Source: an uncultured Prevotellaceae bacterium (lineage in GTDB: Bacteria; Bacteroidota; Bacteroidia; Bacteroidales; Bacteroidaceae). Taken from it: 16,691 nt of DNA. The position numbers and the translations under genes were made by a program. The notes below the pieces were generated by a model that made no database searches, was not told the DNA's origin, and worked only from the letters and a program-made list of their open reading frames with translations. The stretch's first letter is position 1; every line of letters starts with the position of its first letter. The DNA lies in assembly GCA_937902455.1 (NCBI GenBank), contig CALELI010000100.1:1-16691 (forward strand). The letters are read 5' to 3'. This document shows positions 14,840 through 16,691 of this stretch, piece by piece.

Positions 14840-14873
14840 CCACGTCAATTTATAACTTTATAAATATTACCTT

Positions 14874-16484
14874 ATGAAAGATTTTCTGAAAAAAATCAAG
14901 TGCTCGGTCACATTACTTGCAGTAAGTTCTGTCATGGCCGTGAATGTAAGCGCACAGGACGTTGAGGTGAAAACCGGTCCTTATTCTCCTGACTGGAACA
15001 GTCTTGGTAAATGGGAGTGCCCAGAGTGGTTCAAGGATGCGAAGTTCGGAATATGGGCGCACTGGGGACCTCAGTGCCAGGCTGAGGATGGTGACTGGTA
15101 CGGCAGGTTCATGTATTATGAAAACACCAGTCAGTTCAACTGGCACCTGAATCACTTCGGTGACCCGGAAGAATTCGGGCTGAAGGACCTGTGCAATGCC
15201 TGGAAGGCAGAGAAGTGGGACCCAGAGAAACTCATTGCTCTCTACAAGAGTGTGGGCGCTCGCTATTTCATGACATTAGGTCAGCACCACGACAACTTCG
15301 ACCTCTGGAACAGTACTTATCAGGAGTGGAACTCGGTGAATATCGGTCCGAAGAGGGACATAGTGAAGGAATGGAGTGATGCGTGCAAGAAATACGACCT
15401 TCCTCTGGGCGTGAGCATGCATGGCAGTCATTCGTGGACCTGGCTGGAACCGTCGCAGGAGTTCGACGGCAATCTCACGAAGGCTGACGGTGCGGGGAAA
15501 TGGTGGGAAGGATATGACCCTCAGGAGCTCTATGCACAGCGGCACGACCACAGCACGGGATGGGACGAATCGGGTACTATCCACAGCCAGTGGAACTGGG
15601 GCAACGGCGCAAGCATTCCCGACGAGGCTTACGTAAAGAAATTCCAGAACAGGGTGCTGCAGTGCATCAACGACTATGATCCGCAACTGCTCTACTTCGA
15701 CGACACGGTGCTGCCTTTCTATCAGTTTGACGAGAGTGTGGGCAAGAACATCCTCTCACATTTCTACAACACGAGCGCAGCAAAACACGACGGAGTGGCT
15801 CAGGTGGTAGTGGAAGGTAAGATTCTTGATTCCGACAACAAGAAATACATGCTCTGGGATGTTGAACGCGGAATTCCAGACCGTCCTCAGGATGAATACT
15901 GGCAGACTTGCACCTGTCTGGGTGACTGGCACTACAGTCAGAGTGTCTACAACAACAATTCATATAAGAAGGCATCTACAGTGATCCGTATGCTGGTAGA
16001 CATCGTGAGCAAGAATGGCAACATGCTGCTGAGCGTACCAGTGAAGGCTGACGGAACGATTGACGACAAGGAGGAGGCCATACTGGCTGGCATCAAGGCA
16101 TGGATGGACCAGAACAGTGAAAGTATATATGGTACGCGCGTATGGAAGACTTTCGGCGAGGGTCCTCTTGCAGAGGCTGTAAATCCTATCAATGCTCAGG
16201 GATTCAACGAAGGAACCAAGTACTCTTCAAAGGACGTGAGATATGTGCAGAAAGGCAAGGTTGTCTATGCCACCATAATGGCATGGCCTGATGAGAAGAC
16301 CTTCACATTCAAGGCGTTCTCAACATCCGCTACTAATTACAGCGGGAAGGTGAAGAAGGTAAGGCTACTCGGATATGGCAAGATTCCATTCACCCAGGAC
16401 GACAACGGACTGACTGTCACTCTGCCTGGAACAAAGGTAAACGACATTGCCCCCGTCATGGAAATAAGAATTAATACAAAATGA
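14874..16484 (+). CDS. GH29 alpha-L-fucosidase-family glycosidase, exported
   Basis: This is predicted to hydrolyse terminal alpha-L-fucose or a related sugar from glycans. It has 536 residues with a signal peptide at about 1-27 (VMAVNVSA|QD). GH29 marks are KFGIWAHWG (57-65), GARYFMTLGQHHDNFDLWNS (128-147), GPKRDIVKEW (158-167) and GNMLLSVPVKADGTIDD (382-398). D276 in LLYFDD aligns with the usual nucleophile (PDLIW-D type). E331 in WDVERG is the best acid/base candidate, but acid/base position varies in the family. A beta-rich C-terminal domain runs from about 425 to the end. WAHWGPQC and MLLSVPV deviate from the common FIHWG and LLLNVGP wording, so it may be a subgroup with a different preferred sugar. 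No T9SS-like tail or lipobox is seen, so a periplasmic site is inferred. It is divergent from the cupin-AraC gene. Confidence 0.9.
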   Translation: MKDFLKKIKCSVTLLAVSSVMAVNVSAQDVEVKTGPYSPDWNSLGKWECPEWFKDAKFGIWAHWGPQCQAEDGDWYGRFMYYENTSQFNWHLNHFGDPEEFGLKDLCNAWKAEKWDPEKLIALYKSVGARYFMTLGQHHDNFDLWNSTYQEWNSVNIGPKRDIVKEWSDACKKYDLPLGVSMHGSHSWTWLEPSQEFDGNLTKADGAGKWWEGYDPQELYAQRHDHSTGWDESGTIHSQWNWGNGASIPDEAYVKKFQNRVLQCINDYDPQLLYFDDTVLPFYQFDESVGKNILSHFYNTSAAKHDGVAQVVVEGKILDSDNKKYMLWDVERGIPDRPQDEYWQTCTCLGDWHYSQSVYNNNSYKKASTVIRMLVDIVSKNGNMLLSVPVKADGTIDDKEEAILAGIKAWMDQNSESIYGTRVWKTFGEGPLAEAVNPINAQGFNEGTKYSSKDVRYVQKGKVVYATIMAWPDEKTFTFKAFSTSATNYSGKVKKVRLLGYGKIPFTQDDNGLTVTLPGTKVNDIAPVMEIRINTK

Positions 16485-16691
16485 CGCTCCAAATAATCTT
16501 AGTGACCGAATGTCACTAAAGCGGCAATTCCCGACGGCCCCTTGCTTGTAAGACTCTGGACTCTAAACTGAATTTAATTGAGATGAACAATTATGAACAA
16601 CTCGGATAGAGCCTGATGCATAAGCCCATAGTCTGGGAAAATTCAGTTCCTGCATTTTCAGCCTCACCTCAGCAGAGATTAAGTAAACTTA
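16485..16691. other. Right-edge non-coding stretch
   Basis: No gene is visible. Besides the hairpin at 16499-16519 it contains an inverted fragment of the TTTAGAGT repeat (16551-16571) and two ATGAACAA words 10 bases apart (16583, 16593). From about 16600 the composition changes to non-repetitive sequence that I cannot assign. Confidence 0.5.
16499..16519 (+). terminator. TTAGTGAC/GTCACTAA hairpin after GH29
   Basis: Perfect 8-base arms surround a 5-base loop, 14 bases after the GH29 stop. There is no T-run behind it, so it may be a weak terminator, a 3'-end stabiliser or a binding site. Confidence 0.45.

Noticed and set aside
16583..16611. Tiny frame MNNYEQLG after GH29.
   Set aside because: Eight codons built from a duplicated ATGAACAA word, without promoter or context support.

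Overview
The window reads as a carbohydrate-degradation region of a Bacteroidetes bacterium, most likely Prevotella or a close relative. The evidence is: perfect TAnnTTTG -7 promoter boxes in front of six of the eight genes; AT-rich leaders without strong Shine-Dalgarno sites; type IX secretion (T9SS)-like C-terminal tails on two exported proteins; a hybrid-two-component-type propeller regulator; and low-complexity intergenic repeats (ATGAAWA heptads, TTTAGAGTTGAGAGTT, CCTCCCCT...AGGGGAGG) of the kind I associate with Prevotella/Bacteroides. The genus is inferred, not proven.

Layout, left to right. (1) 121-4818: a divergent pair, a secreted GH53 endo-beta-1,4-galactanase on the minus strand and a GH51 alpha-L-arabinofuranosidase on the plus strand, sharing a 192-bp promoter region. 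(2) 4819-6694: a 319-bp repeat-rich gap holding an inverted array of helically spaced CGNGAATT units, then a type-B carboxylesterase. (3) 6695-7162: a 468-bp gap with a 16-bp-stem hairpin, a dispersed repeat, a terminator and an operator-like element. (4) 7163-10750: a 1195-residue surface protein with three related beta-rich modules joined by helical linkers and ending in a T9SS-like tail. (5) 10793-10832: a strong bidirectional terminator between that gene and the convergent 10855-13086 gene. The latter encodes a membrane-spanning propeller-AraC regulator that looks like a hybrid two-component sensor from which the kinase, receiver and Y_Y_Y parts are missing. (6) 13158-14614, minus strand: a GNAT acetyltransferase and a cupin-AraC regulator. 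(7) 14874-16484: a GH29 family protein (alpha-L-fucosidase type), divergent from the AraC gene.

Working model: GH53 cuts beta-1,4-galactan at the cell surface. GH51 and possibly the esterase (acetyl or feruloyl groups are candidates) trim arabinose-bearing side chains in the periplasm. GH29 removes fucose or a related sugar and may be controlled by its divergent AraC neighbour. Together this suggests use of pectic (arabino)galactan side chains. No SusC/SusD pair is present, so this is not a complete polysaccharide utilisation locus. The most noteworthy items are the kinase-less propeller-AraC regulator, whose signal peptide is encoded by an otherwise intergenic heptad repeat, and the phased inverted array at 4891-5037. 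The rest is mostly a normal CAZyme neighbourhood.
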